In this document: positions 25,878 to 34,894 of the stretch, in pieces
How the letters are laid out: every line of letters starts with the position of its first letter
Numbering within the stretch: the stretch's first letter is position 1
NCBI RefSeq assembly: GCF_024171765.1
Contig: NZ_JAMTCI010000001.1
Location: 1,155,137-1,219,136, forward strand
Source of the DNA: Williamsia deligens
GTDB taxonomy: Bacteria > Actinomycetota > Actinomycetes > Mycobacteriales > Mycobacteriaceae
DNA: 64,000 nucleotides
Direction of reading: 5' to 3'
The notes under the pieces: model-generated
Database searches by the model: none
What the model was told of the DNA's origin: nothing
What the model saw: the letters and a program-made list of their open reading frames with translations, nothing else
Translations under genes and position numbers: made by a program

Positions 25878-26288
25878 TCAGCAGACGAGGCGCTCGACGT
25901 GGTCGGCGATGTCGGCGAGCGTCATCCCGTCGGCGGGTTCCACCACGAACGACAGCACGTCGGCGCCTCCGAAGATCCGGGCGGCGCGCGGGGTGAGCGC
26001 GAACTCGAAGCGGTCGTCGACCCGTCGCCAGTCGTCGATCCCGCCGGGCAGCGGCGCCGACACCCCGGTGGTCAGGTGGTAGGTCGGCGCGGTGTCGGTG
26101 ACGACCGCGGGCAGGTCACGCTGGATCTGGAAGCACTCGCCGCTCTCGGTGTCGAGGAAGACGACGGCCTCCACCCCGTGCCGCTCGAGGCGGTCGTACG
26201 ACGCGACGATCACCCGCCCATCGTCGCACTGTGCCCGGCAGACCACCGCGAGCGTGCACTCGAATCGTCGCGTCCTGACGAAGTGCAC
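25878..26288 (-). CDS. hypothetical protein, start uncertain
   Basis: Up to 136 residues, alpha/beta in appearance, ending GMTLADIADHVERLVC. No catalytic motif is visible; the second half (FALTPRAARIFGGADVLSFV) is reminiscent of Imm10-type immunity proteins, but I would not assign it. The first possible GTG (26288) lies inside the 22-bp repeat array, so a later start such as GTG 26246 may be the real one. It lies 31 bp upstream of ybaB on the same strand. Confidence 0.55.
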   Translation of the reverse strand: MHFVRTRRFECTLAVVCRAQCDDGRVIVASYDRLERHGVEAVVFLDTESGECFQIQRDLPAVVTDTAPTYHLTTGVSAPLPGGIDDWRRVDDRFEFALTPRAARIFGGADVLSFVVEPADGMTLADIADHVERLVC

Positions 26289-26348
26289 GCTCGGCGCTCA
26301 GTTTGTGCACGCTCGGCGGCGAGTTTGTGCACGCTCGGCGGTCAGCGG
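26283..26348 (+). repeat. 22-bp tandem repeat, three copies (CTCGGCG family)
   Basis: Three consecutive 22-bp units start at 26283, 26305 and 26327. Each begins GTGCACGCTCGGCG, continues with a variable base pair or two and ends AGTTT in the first two copies. An inverted partial copy (GAGCGTGCAC) lies about 25 bp to the left, inside the 5' end of the preceding gene. The same core occurs at 31168-31294, so this is a dispersed family. Confidence 0.8.
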
Positions 26349-27259
26349 GGCGACGTGAACTCCCGACGGCGACCGGTGATCGGATCGTCGAAGGCCAGTC
26401 GGTGCGCGACGAGCCGCAGCGGCCGGGAGAAGTCGCCGTGGTCGGGCAGGGCGGCGAGGTCCGGTCGGACGTCGGGATAGAGCGGGTCGTCGACGATGGG
26501 CACGCCGAGCCGGGCCATGTGCAGGCGCAGCTGATGGGTCCGACCGGTCAGCGGCAGCAGCCGGTACAGCGACGTCCCCACCTCGGGCCCCGGGCCGAGC
26601 ACCTCGATCCGGGAGCGGGCGTTGACCGGCCCGTCGACGACTCGGGCACGCAGATCCCCGGCCGTCTTCTCGATCCTGTCGGCGACATCGCACGGCAACG
26701 ACAGGCCGTCCGGTGGCGACGGCGCGAGCGCCCGGTACTCCTTCTCGACGCGACGGTCGGCGAAGAGCTCCTGGTAGGGCCGTCGCACCTCGGGTCGGCG
26801 CGTGAACAGCAGGACTCCGGCGGTGAGCCGGTCCAGGCGGTGCGCCGGGCTCACCGCGTCGTCGTCGAGGAGACGACGCAGGCGCACCAGTGCCGTCTGC
26901 GACACGTGGGCACCGCGGGGCATCGTCGCCAGGAAGTGCGGTTTGTCGACCACGACGATGTCGTCGTCGAGGTGCAGGACGGTCAGCTCGAACGGGACCG
27001 GCGTCTCGACGGGGAGATCCCGGTACATCCACAACGGCTGGCGGGCGGGCACCGGGTCGTCGGCGCGGAGCGGCCGCCCGGCGCCGTCCACCACCTCACC
27101 GTCGGCGAAGCGGGCCAGGATCGCCTCGTCGCCCAGGTCCGCGAGCGACGGCGCGGCTCGCAGGGCGTCGACGGCGAGAGCATCGACGCGCGGGACGATC
27201 CGGGTCGCGTCCACGCCGTCCCGCGCGGGCAGCGGCACCGGCCGCCGCCGACGGGACAT
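26342..27259 (-). CDS. RluA-family pseudouridine synthase
   Basis: A 305-residue pseudouridine synthase. The catalytic motif HRLDRLTAGVLLF lies near residues 138-150, with the family aspartate in HRLD. DIVVVDKPHFLATMPRG upstream and GRTHQLRLHMARLGVPI downstream complete the RluA core. A long N-terminal part could be an S4-like or lineage-specific domain. The target RNA (23S rRNA or tRNA) cannot be told from sequence. Its stop codon lies in the third unit of the 22-bp repeat. Confidence 0.9.
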   Translation of the reverse strand: MSRRRRPVPLPARDGVDATRIVPRVDALAVDALRAAPSLADLGDEAILARFADGEVVDGAGRPLRADDPVPARQPLWMYRDLPVETPVPFELTVLHLDDDIVVVDKPHFLATMPRGAHVSQTALVRLRRLLDDDAVSPAHRLDRLTAGVLLFTRRPEVRRPYQELFADRRVEKEYRALAPSPPDGLSLPCDVADRIEKTAGDLRARVVDGPVNARSRIEVLGPGPEVGTSLYRLLPLTGRTHQLRLHMARLGVPIVDDPLYPDVRPDLAALPDHGDFSRPLRLVAHRLAFDDPITGRRREFTSPR

Positions 27260-27265
27260 CGCCCG

Positions 27266-27703
27266 CTACTTCTCCAGGCGCGACTTGAGGTTGCCCAGCA
27301 GCGCGGCCTGGATGCGGTTGAGGCCCTTGGGCGCGAAGGTCTTCTCGAAGAACCCGCCGATGCCGCCGGCGCCCTGCCACGACGTCGTGGTCGACACGGT
27401 CGAGCCCGATCCGCTCGGCGTCACGGTGTAGGTGGTCACCATCGTCGAGTTCGCGTCGGTCTCGGTGATCGTCGAGCCCTGGACGGCGACGGTGGCCTTC
27501 ACGTTCCGTGAGCGCTTCTTGGTCGCCTGCAGCGTCCACTGCGCGACGGTCCCGCTCCCGGTCTTGCCCTCGAGCACCTGGTAGTCGAGGTACTGCTCGG
27601 GAAGGATCTGCGGGCGCACGGTCGCGTAGTCCGCCAACGCCGTCAGCGTCGCATCGGGCGCGGCCGCGATGTCGATCGACTGGGTCGCGGTCACCTGTGC
27701 CAC
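27266..27703 (-). CDS. SRPBCC-fold lipid-binding-like protein
   Basis: A 145-residue SRPBCC (START/Bet v 1 fold) protein with the usual N-terminal TATQSIDIAAAPDATLTALAD strand and the long C-terminal helix (GLNRIQAALLGNLKSRLEK). From gene order it corresponds to M. tuberculosis Rv3718c. Family proteins bind hydrophobic ligands; the ligand is unknown. GTG start with CAGGAG upstream. Six bases separate it from the pseudouridine synthase gene. Confidence 0.85.
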   Translation of the reverse strand: MAQVTATQSIDIAAAPDATLTALADYATVRPQILPEQYLDYQVLEGKTGSGTVAQWTLQATKKRSRNVKATVAVQGSTITETDANSTMVTTYTVTPSGSGSTVSTTTSWQGAGGIGGFFEKTFAPKGLNRIQAALLGNLKSRLEK

Positions 27704-27773
27704 GTCGTCACTCCTGGGTCGTCTCGGATGGATGTCGGCATCGAGGGTACGGCGACCGGGACGCGCGGGCGTC

Positions 27774-28271
27774 TCAGCCCCGGCGCACCGCGACCGGGAC
27801 GCCGAGCGTCTGCGCGACGACGCAGTACCGCTCGGTCAGCTCCAGCAGCTTGGCCACCTTCGCGTCGTCGGCGTCGGTCTCGAAGGTGAAGGTCAGGCCG
27901 ACGTCGTACATGCCCACCGGCGCCTCACGGTCGATGCCGAGGGTGCCGCGGGCGTCGAAGGCACCGTCGGCGCGGACCGCGACGTCACGCACGTCGATCG
28001 ACATGGCCGTCGCGACGGACCGGAACGTGACCCCCGCGCAGCCCACCAGCGCCTGCAGGAGCATGTCGGCCGAGCACGCGTCGCTGCCGTCGCCGCCGGT
28101 GGTCGGGTGGAACCCGGCGCGCACCGGCCCGGCCCAGGTGTCGACGGTCGCGGTGATCCCCGCGTCGGCGAACAACCCGTCGGCGTGCACGTGGGCGACC
28201 GCGGCCGACGGGTCCGTCTTGTAGGTGTCCTTGAGCGGCTTCTGGAGTTCGCGCAGCGAAGAGGCATCCAT
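27774..28271 (-). CDS. OsmC-family peroxidase-like protein
   Basis: A 165-residue OsmC/Ohr-fold protein. The two expected cysteines are present, one in LVGCAGVTF and one in ERYCVVAQTLG. Family members reduce organic hydroperoxides with thiol reductants. It lies on the minus strand beside the SRPBCC gene and is divergent from the FAD oxidoreductase 63 bp away. Confidence 0.88.
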   Translation of the reverse strand: MDASSLRELQKPLKDTYKTDPSAAVAHVHADGLFADAGITATVDTWAGPVRAGFHPTTGGDGSDACSADMLLQALVGCAGVTFRSVATAMSIDVRDVAVRADGAFDARGTLGIDREAPVGMYDVGLTFTFETDADDAKVAKLLELTERYCVVAQTLGVPVAVRRG

Positions 28272-28334
28272 GCCCCGATGCTCCCACGGGGTCCGCCGCG
28301 CACCCGCGCGCGAGGGGTCCTAGGCTCATCGGTG

Positions 28335-29771
28335 ATGACTGCTGACGACTCCGGTGCGGCCGGGCGGGAGATGGGCTGGGACGCCTTCTCCCGCGGAGTC
28401 GACACACTGCAGGCGAGCTACCGGGCGATACCGCCGGAGGCGACCGTCCGTCTGGCGAAGAAGACGTCGAACCTCTTCCGACGTCGTGCCGCCAACCCCC
28501 ACCCCGGTCTGGACGTGTCCGGCCTCGACGCCGTGATCGAGGTCCACCCGGACGACCTCACCGCCGACGTCGCGGGCATGTGCACCTACGAGGACCTCGT
28601 CGCCGCGACCTTGCCGTACGGCCTCGCACCGCTCGTGGTCCCGCAGTTGAAGACCATCACCCTCGGCGGCGCGGTCACCGGTCTCGGCATCGAGAGCACG
28701 TCCTTCCGCAACGGCCTCCCGCACGAGTCGGTCCTCGAGATGGACATCCTCACCGGCAGCGGCGACATCGTCACCGCGAGCCCCGACGGCCCCGAGTCGG
28801 CGCTCTTCTTCGGGTTCCCCAACTCCTACGGGACGCTCGGGTACGCGACGCGTCTGCGGATCCGGCTCGAACGGGTCCAGCCCTACGTCGAACTGCGGCA
28901 CGTGCGGTTCACCGACGTCGACGAGCTGCAGGCCACGATGGACGCGATCGTCACCAGCCGCACCCACGACGGCGAGCCCGTCGACTATCTCGACGGCGTC
29001 GTGTTCTCCGCGACGGAGAGCTACCTGACGCTCGGCCGTCGCACCGACGTCGCCGGCGCGGTGAGTGACTACACGGGCTCGCAGATCTACTACCGGTCGA
29101 TGCAGCACGCGGCCGCGCACACCCCGCTCCGGGACCGGTTGACCATCCACGACTACCTGTGGCGCTGGGACACCGACTGGTTCTGGTGTTCGCGGGCGTT
29201 CGGGGCGCAGAACCCCCGGATCCGCCGTCTGTGGCCGAAGCGCCTGCTGCGCAGCAGCTTCTACTGGAAGCTCATCGCGCTCGACCATCGTTTCGACATC
29301 GCCGACCGACTCAACGCGCGCAAGGGTCTGCCCGCGAACGAACGCGTAGTGCAGGACATCGAGGTGCCGATCGAGCGCACCGCGGAGTTCGTCACCTGGT
29401 TCCTGGATAACATCCCGATCGAGCCGATCTGGTTGTGTCCGTTGCGTCTCGCCGACCCCGGTCCGCCCGGGTCCGACCCTGTGCGTCCCTGGCCGCTGTA
29501 CCCGCTGGAACCGCGGCGGACCTACGTCAACGTCGGCTTCTGGTCGGCGGTGCCCATCGAGCCCGGCGCTCCCGAGGGCCGCGCGAACCGTCTGATCGAG
29601 ACGATGGTGTCGAAGCTGGACGGTCACAAATCCCTGTACTCCGACGCGTTCTACGACGAGGCGGAGTTCGACGAGTTGTACGGCGGCGACGCCCTTCGCC
29701 TCCTCAAGAAGCAGTACGACCCCGGGTCGCGACTGCTCGGCCTGTACGCGAAAGCAGTGAGAAGACAGTGA
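28335..29771 (+). CDS. FAD-binding oxidoreductase (Rv3719-like)
   Basis: A 478-residue FAD_binding_4 protein related to delta-24-sterol reductases. FAD-site segments LVVPQLKTITLGGAVTGLGI and ESTSFRNGLPHESVLEMDIL are clear, with GFPNSYGTLGYATRLRI after. It stands next to a cyclopropane-synthase-like methyltransferase. Paired enzymes of this type (BfaA/BfaB or TmsA/TmsB) make 10-methyl branched fatty acids by methylation and reduction; by order this is the Rv3719-Rv3720 pair, so the same chemistry is an inference, not shown. ATG 28335 is used; GTG 28332 adjoins it. Confidence 0.88.
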   Translation: MTADDSGAAGREMGWDAFSRGVDTLQASYRAIPPEATVRLAKKTSNLFRRRAANPHPGLDVSGLDAVIEVHPDDLTADVAGMCTYEDLVAATLPYGLAPLVVPQLKTITLGGAVTGLGIESTSFRNGLPHESVLEMDILTGSGDIVTASPDGPESALFFGFPNSYGTLGYATRLRIRLERVQPYVELRHVRFTDVDELQATMDAIVTSRTHDGEPVDYLDGVVFSATESYLTLGRRTDVAGAVSDYTGSQIYYRSMQHAAAHTPLRDRLTIHDYLWRWDTDWFWCSRAFGAQNPRIRRLWPKRLLRSSFYWKLIALDHRFDIADRLNARKGLPANERVVQDIEVPIERTAEFVTWFLDNIPIEPIWLCPLRLADPGPPGSDPVRPWPLYPLEPRRTYVNVGFWSAVPIEPGAPEGRANRLIETMVSKLDGHKSLYSDAFYDEAEFDELYGGDALRLLKKQYDPGSRLLGLYAKAVRRQ

Positions 29772-29781
29772 TGGTGACCCG

Positions 29782-31119
29782 ATGACCACATCCCGCGAAC
29801 GCGCGCGTACCGACCACCCGAACGCCCGCGCACTGCTCGACGCCCCGCGGATGACCCTCGCCCAGATCGTCGAGTCCATCGCCGGAGGCGATCTGCGGGT
29901 CCGCGTCACCGCCTACGACGGGAGCACCGCCGGGCCGCAGGACGCGGAGTTCGGTCTGGATCTCGTGTCGCCGCGCGGGACGACCTACCTCGTCACCGCG
30001 CCCGGCGATCTCGGGTTGGCGCGCGCCTACATCGCGGGCGACCTCCGTCTGCACGGCAGTCCTCCCGGTGACCCCTACGACGCGTTGAAGGCGTTGTCGG
30101 ACACCGTGAGTTTCCGCCGTCCCGACGCGTTGACCCTGGCCACGATCGCCCGCTCGCTCGGGCGTGAGCACTTCAAGCCGATCGCCCCGCCCGCCCAGGA
30201 GGCGCTGCCGCGGTGGCGCCGGATCGCGGAGGGGTTGCGCCACAGCAAGACCCGGGATGCCGAGGCCATCCATCACCACTACGACGTCTCGAACACGTTC
30301 TACGAGTACGTCCTCGGGCCGTCGATGACCTACACCTGCGCCTGCTACCCCGAGCGGGACGCGAGCCTGGAGACCGCGCAGGACAACAAGTACCGGCTCG
30401 TGTTCGAGAAGCTCGGCCTCAAGGCCGGCGACCGTCTCCTCGACATCGGGTGCGGCTGGGGCGGAATGGTGCGCTACGCCGCCCGCCAGGGTGTGCACGC
30501 GATCGGTGCGACGCTGTCCGCGGAGCAGGCGGCCTGGGCGCAGAAGGCGATCGCCGACGAGGGACTCGCCGAGTTCGCCGAGGTGCGTCACAGCGACTAC
30601 CGCGACATCACCGAGAGCGGTTTCGACGCGGTCTCCTCGATCGGGCTCACCGAGCACATCGGCGTCGCGAACTATCCGTCGTACTTCGGGTTCATGCACG
30701 ACAAGGTGAAGCCCGGCGGGCTGATCCTGAACCACTGCATCACCCGGCCAGACAACAAGGGCAAGCACAAGGCCGGCGCGTTCATCGACCGCTACGTCTT
30801 CCCCGACGGCGAACTCACCGGCTCGGGCACCATCATCAGCGCCATCCAGAACCTGGGTGGGCTCGAGGTCATGCACGAGGAGAACCTCCGCGAGCACTAC
30901 GCGATGACGCTGCGTGACTGGAACCGCAACCTGGTGGAGAACTGGGACGCCGCGGTCGCGGAGGTCGACGAGTCGACCGCGCGGCTCTGGGGTCTGTACA
31001 TGGCGGCGTGCCGGATCGGGTTCGACCGCAACGTCATCCAGCTGCACCAGGTGCTCGCGGTCCGCCTGCACGACGACGGGTCGAACGGCCTGCCGCTGCG
31101 TCCGTGGTGGAGCGCCTGA
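29782..31119 (+). CDS. cyclopropane-fatty-acyl-phospholipid-synthase-like methyltransferase
   Basis: A 445-residue SAM-dependent lipid methyltransferase. It shows HHYDVSNTFYEYVLGPSMTY (substrate region), the SAM motif LLDIGCGWGGM, and the later segments EHIGVANYPSYFGFMHDKVK and LREHYAMTLRDWNRNL of the CFA-synthase family. The N-terminal 120 residues match the lipid-binding SCP2-like part of bacterial CFA synthases. It follows the FAD oxidoreductase by 10 bp and probably works with it on unsaturated membrane acyl chains. Confidence 0.92.
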   Translation: MTTSRERARTDHPNARALLDAPRMTLAQIVESIAGGDLRVRVTAYDGSTAGPQDAEFGLDLVSPRGTTYLVTAPGDLGLARAYIAGDLRLHGSPPGDPYDALKALSDTVSFRRPDALTLATIARSLGREHFKPIAPPAQEALPRWRRIAEGLRHSKTRDAEAIHHHYDVSNTFYEYVLGPSMTYTCACYPERDASLETAQDNKYRLVFEKLGLKAGDRLLDIGCGWGGMVRYAARQGVHAIGATLSAEQAAWAQKAIADEGLAEFAEVRHSDYRDITESGFDAVSSIGLTEHIGVANYPSYFGFMHDKVKPGGLILNHCITRPDNKGKHKAGAFIDRYVFPDGELTGSGTIISAIQNLGGLEVMHEENLREHYAMTLRDWNRNLVENWDAAVAEVDESTARLWGLYMAACRIGFDRNVIQLHQVLAVRLHDDGSNGLPLRPWWSA

Positions 31120-31167
31120 CCCGGGGCCTCTGACCCCAGGCGTCTGGCCTCAGCCGCCGGCACCCCC

Positions 31168-31294
31168 GCCGAGCGTGCCGAAACTCGCCGCCGAGTGTGC
31201 CGACACTGGTCGCCGACCGTGCCAGAAATCCGCGGCGAGTCAGCGCTCACGCAGGTTCGGCCCACTCGGCGAGGGGTTTTGGCACGCTCGGCGC
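31168..31294. repeat. second array of CTCGGCG-family repeats
   Basis: The gene-free gap between the methyltransferase and dnaX carries GCCGAGCGTGCCGAAACTC at 31168, a related GCCGAGTGTGCCGACACT unit next to it, a GCCGACCGTGCCAGAAATC unit, and an opposite-facing TTTTGGCACGCTCGGCGC ending at 31294. Read on the other strand these share the core of the tandem array at 26283. Head-to-head units could fold into a hairpin between the two convergent genes. Confidence 0.75.
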
Positions 31295-31317
31295 AGTAGG
31301 TCGGGGGTACCCGTCGG

Positions 31318-33453
31318 TCAGTCGATGCGGCGGGCGCCGAGCTCGGACTGCAGCAACTCCAGCGCCAGCGTGTCCGGGTCCTGGTGGGGGTCCGGATCGC
31401 TGTCGCGGGCGTCGGCGATCATCTCGTCGCGTTCGGCCTCACTGAGGTCCTCGTCGGCGACAGGCGGCCCGGGTTCCGGCGCAGGCTCCTCCGGCGGCGG
31501 CTCGTCACCCGCCGACACAGCCGGGGAGGGCTTGTTCCGCCGGGTGTAGGTCGGCGTCGTCGCGGCTTTGGCCGGCTTGCCGCCCTGGGGTGTGGGCGGT
31601 GCCGCGTCCGCGGGCATGTGCACGCAGCGCATGCTCCACTCGCCGCCGAAGATCGACCCCATCGCTGTCCCGACCGCCGCGGACGCGCGTGCGTCCGACA
31701 GACGCGCGACGAGTGGTGCGGTGTCGTGGCTGATCACCAGCGTCGACCCCTCGACGGCACGGACCACCGCCGCCGACAGCATCACCTGGATGACCTTGTC
31801 GCTCTCGCCGACCTTCGCCCGGACATCGCTCCACGCGGCGCGCACCGCATCGATGTCGACGGACGGCCCGGCAGCGGGTTCGGCCTGCTGTGCGGGTTCC
31901 GGCTCGGGCTCAGGTTCGGGCTCTGGATCAGGCTCCGCGGCCGGCTCGGGCCCCGGATCGAACTCCGGTTCCGGCTCGGACTGCACGACCGGCTCGGGCT
32001 CCCGCTCCGGCTCGGGCTCGACGGCCGGCGCTGCCTGGGGCTCCGACTCCGGCTCCGGCGCAGGGACCGGCTCCGGCTCGACGGCCGGGACCGGTGCGGG
32101 AGCAGCCGCGTCAGGTTCGGGCTCGGGGGCGGGGACCTGCTGCGACCGGCGGACGAACCGCGATCCGGCCTCCGACGAGTCCACCGACGCCGGGGGCGCG
32201 GTCACCGGGGCACTCGGGGCCTGCACCGAAACGCTCGGCGACGGGCCATCGGCCGCAGACGCTGCCCGCGCGGGCGGAGCGGCGACAGCCGGTGCGCCAC
32301 CGGCGAGCTGGGCCTCGATGCGTTCGAGGCGCTGCAACAGTGCCGATTCCTCGTCGGAAGCGGCCGGAAGCAGCATCCGCGCGCACATCACCTCGAGCAG
32401 AAGGCGCGGTGACGTGGTGCCGCGCATCTCGCCGAGTGCTGCGTGCACGGTCTCCGCATAGCGGGTGAGCGTCGCGGGTCCGATGCGGGCGATCTCCTCC
32501 CGCAGGTGTTCCAGCTGTTCGCCGGGTGCCTCGACCAACCCACGCTCGGCGGCGTCGGGCACGGCCTGCAACAGGATCAGGTCGCGGAAGCGCTCCAACA
32601 GGTCGACGGCGAACCGACGGGGATCGTGACCGGCGTCCACGAGGCGCTCGACGGCGGAGAACAACGACGCGCCGTCCCCGCCGGCCAGGGCGTCGACGGC
32701 GGCGTCGATGAGGGCGACGTCGGTGACGCCGAGCAACGTCAGCGCGCGGGCGTAGGTGACGCCGGTGTCGTCGGCGCCGGCCAACAGCTGGTCCAACACG
32801 CTGAGCGAGTCACGGGGCGAGCCGCCGCCCGCGCGGATCACGAGCGGGAACACCAGCGGGTCGACGGTGACGCCCTCCCGGGCGCAGATCGACTCGAGCA
32901 GACCGCGCATCACCGGCGGCGGAAGCAACCGGAACGGGTAGTGGTGCGTCCGCGACCGGATCGTCGGCAGCACCTTCTCGGGTTCGGTGGTGGCGAACAC
33001 GAAGATCAGGTGTTCCGGCGGCTCCTCGACGATCTTGAGCAGCGCGTTGAAGCCGGCCGTCGTGACCATGTGCGCCTCGTCGACGATGAACACGCGGTAG
33101 CGCGACTCGGCGGGTGCGAAGAACGCGCGGTCGCGGAGTTCACGGGTGTCGTCGACACCGCCGTGGCTCGCGGCGTCGAGCTCGATGACGTCGAGGTTGC
33201 CGGGCCCTCCGGGTGCGAGCGCCACACACGACGAACAGACCCCACACGGTGTCGAGGTGGGGCCCTGCACGCAGTTCAGGGAGCGCGCGAGGATCCGCGC
33301 CGACGACGTCTTGCCACAGCCGCGCGGTCCGGAGAACAGATAGGCGTGGTTGATGCGACCCGAATCGAGCGCGCGGCAGAGCGGCTCGGTCACATGTTCC
33401 TGGCCGATGACCTCGGCGAATGTCGACGGTCGATACGTCCGGTACAGCGCCAC
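31318..33453 (-). CDS. dnaX: DNA polymerase III subunits gamma and tau
   Basis: A 711-residue clamp-loader ATPase. Walker [14 protein letters not shown] at about 41-53, a four-cysteine zinc module (CVQG...CGVCSSC), Walker [10 protein letters not shown] and the sensor/SRC region ([20 protein letters not shown]) are all present. Between about residues 420 and 540 there is a long Pro-Glu repeat ([12 protein letters not shown]) before the C-terminal tau-like part. No slippery site for a programmed gamma frameshift was noticed. It converges on the methyltransferase across the repeat array. Confidence 0.96.
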   Translation of the reverse strand: MALYRTYRPSTFAEVIGQEHVTEPLCRALDSGRINHAYLFSGPRGCGKTSSARILARSLNCVQGPTSTPCGVCSSCVALAPGGPGNLDVIELDAASHGGVDDTRELRDRAFFAPAESRYRVFIVDEAHMVTTAGFNALLKIVEEPPEHLIFVFATTEPEKVLPTIRSRTHHYPFRLLPPPVMRGLLESICAREGVTVDPLVFPLVIRAGGGSPRDSLSVLDQLLAGADDTGVTYARALTLLGVTDVALIDAAVDALAGGDGASLFSAVERLVDAGHDPRRFAVDLLERFRDLILLQAVPDAAERGLVEAPGEQLEHLREEIARIGPATLTRYAETVHAALGEMRGTTSPRLLLEVMCARMLLPAASDEESALLQRLERIEAQLAGGAPAVAAPPARAASAADGPSPSVSVQAPSAPVTAPPASVDSSEAGSRFVRRSQQVPAPEPEPDAAAPAPVPAVEPEPVPAPEPESEPQAAPAVEPEPEREPEPVVQSEPEPEFDPGPEPAAEPDPEPEPEPEPEPAQQAEPAAGPSVDIDAVRAAWSDVRAKVGESDKVIQVMLSAAVVRAVEGSTLVISHDTAPLVARLSDARASAAVGTAMGSIFGGEWSMRCVHMPADAAPPTPQGGKPAKAATTPTYTRRNKPSPAVSAGDEPPPEEPAPEPGPPVADEDLSEAERDEMIADARDSDPDPHQDPDTLALELLQSELGARRID

Positions 33454-33462
33454 GGGTAGAGA

Positions 33463-34764
33463 CTACCGGCGGACCCCGACGCTCTCCCGGCCCGTCACGG
33501 CAGCCTGTGGACGGCGCTGTCGACGGGCATACACCACGATCGTGACCACGGCCGTCACCGCGAACGCCCACAGGTACGGCTGGGCCGCGAACCACTTCAG
33601 CGCGGGATGGACGGGGTTCATGAACATGCCGATCCCGTAGAAGGGCCGCAGGGCTCCCACACCCTCGGGCGCGAAGAACTTCCAGATGAACGCGTCGAGC
33701 ACGACGGCGAGCGGGGCGACCACGAGTGCGGCGGCCGCGAGACGACGGCCCTGTGCCCACGCCCGCAGGACGAGGTCGATCGCGATCACGAGGAGCGGGA
33801 CGAACCACACCCAGTGATGGCCCCACGAGAACGGCGACACCGCGGTGGTGGTCATGCCCGTCAGCGTCAGCGCCAGGAGGGCGTTGCCGTTCCGGTGCGC
33901 GAGCCAGGCCGCGGTCAGCCCGAGCCCGGCGGCGGCCAGGCACAGGAGGATCCAGAGGACCGGGTTCGGCTGGGCGTCACCGAGCGAGATGGCCAGGGCG
34001 CCCCGCAACGACTGGTTCGCGGGGTTGAGGTTCGCCCCGACGCGCTGGGAGTCGAAGACCTTGTCGGTCCAGAACATCCACGACTGGCGGGGGATGACGG
34101 CGAAGCCCAGGGCGACGGTCCCGACGAACGTCGTGACGGCGACGGCAGCTGCACGCCACTGGCGGGTCACGGCGAGGTGGACGACGAAGAAGGCGGGTGT
34201 CAGCTTCACGCCCGCGGCGAGACCCACCGCGAAACCCCGGGCCCGTGATTCGGTGCCCCGCATCAGATCCCACAGGATCGCCGCCATCAGGAAGATGTTG
34301 ACCTGGCCGTACCAGATGGTGGTCCGCACGGGCTCCAGCACCGACGCGACCGCCGCTGTCGCCACCGTGAGCAGCATCAACGTGACACCGGGCCGATGAC
34401 CCAACCGGCGGAAGCTCATCCACACGACCCACAGCAGGGCCGCCAGCTCCAGTCCCGTCCAGACCCCGATCGCGACGTCTCGGCTCAGGAGGGCGAACGG
34501 CGTCAACACGATCGTCGAGAACGGCGGGTACGTGTACTCGAAGCGGCCGAGGACGGTCCCGTCGTAGATGGGCAGTCCGTGGAGGAGGCGGGCTGCACCC
34601 GCGCGGTAGACCCTCAGGTCGACCTGGTTGTCGAACAGCCCGAACACCCTGGCCGACAGGGGGATGTAGCGGTACTGGACATACAGTGCGAATCCGGTCA
34701 CGAGCACCAACAGCACCCGGAACGTCGTGTGTCGGGGCAACACTCGGGCACCTGGGGTGGTCAC
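33463..34764 (-). CDS. GT87-family mannosyltransferase-like membrane protein
   Basis: About 433 residues with some ten membrane helices. The first extracellular loop motif FDNQVDLRVYRAGAARLL holds the aspartates expected for polyprenyl-phosphate-mannose-dependent GT-C enzymes, and MSPFSWGHHWVW-like sequence (TTAVSPFSWGHHWVWFVPLL) near the C-terminal third is typical of GT87. Mycobacterial relatives add alpha-1,2-mannose to lipomannan and lipoarabinomannan. GTG 34764 is chosen; an in-frame GTG at 34842 would add 26 residues without membrane character. A close paralogue lies at 35691. Confidence 0.82.
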   Translation of the reverse strand: MTTPGARVLPRHTTFRVLLVLVTGFALYVQYRYIPLSARVFGLFDNQVDLRVYRAGAARLLHGLPIYDGTVLGRFEYTYPPFSTIVLTPFALLSRDVAIGVWTGLELAALLWVVWMSFRRLGHRPGVTLMLLTVATAAVASVLEPVRTTIWYGQVNIFLMAAILWDLMRGTESRARGFAVGLAAGVKLTPAFFVVHLAVTRQWRAAAVAVTTFVGTVALGFAVIPRQSWMFWTDKVFDSQRVGANLNPANQSLRGALAISLGDAQPNPVLWILLCLAAAGLGLTAAWLAHRNGNALLALTLTGMTTTAVSPFSWGHHWVWFVPLLVIAIDLVLRAWAQGRRLAAAALVVAPLAVVLDAFIWKFFAPEGVGALRPFYGIGMFMNPVHPALKWFAAQPYLWAFAVTAVVTIVVYARRQRRPQAAVTGRESVGVRR

Positions 34765-34894
34765 GGAAACGAACTCGGCTCGATCGGGGGACTCGGGCGT
34801 CTGTGATGCTATAGCCAGACGCGCCGATCGCGGCCCGTGCACCGCTGGAACCCCCGCTCGAACCCCCGCTCGAGCCCACCGTCAGGAGTTCACC

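Noticed and set aside
31318-33453. Programmed frameshift in dnaX producing gamma
   Set aside because: No A- or T-rich slippery heptamer with a downstream hairpin was noticed, and most actinobacteria do without it.
34849-34872. 12-bp tandem repeat AACCCCCGCTCG before the SDR gene
   Set aside because: Only two copies and low complexity; no evidence of function.
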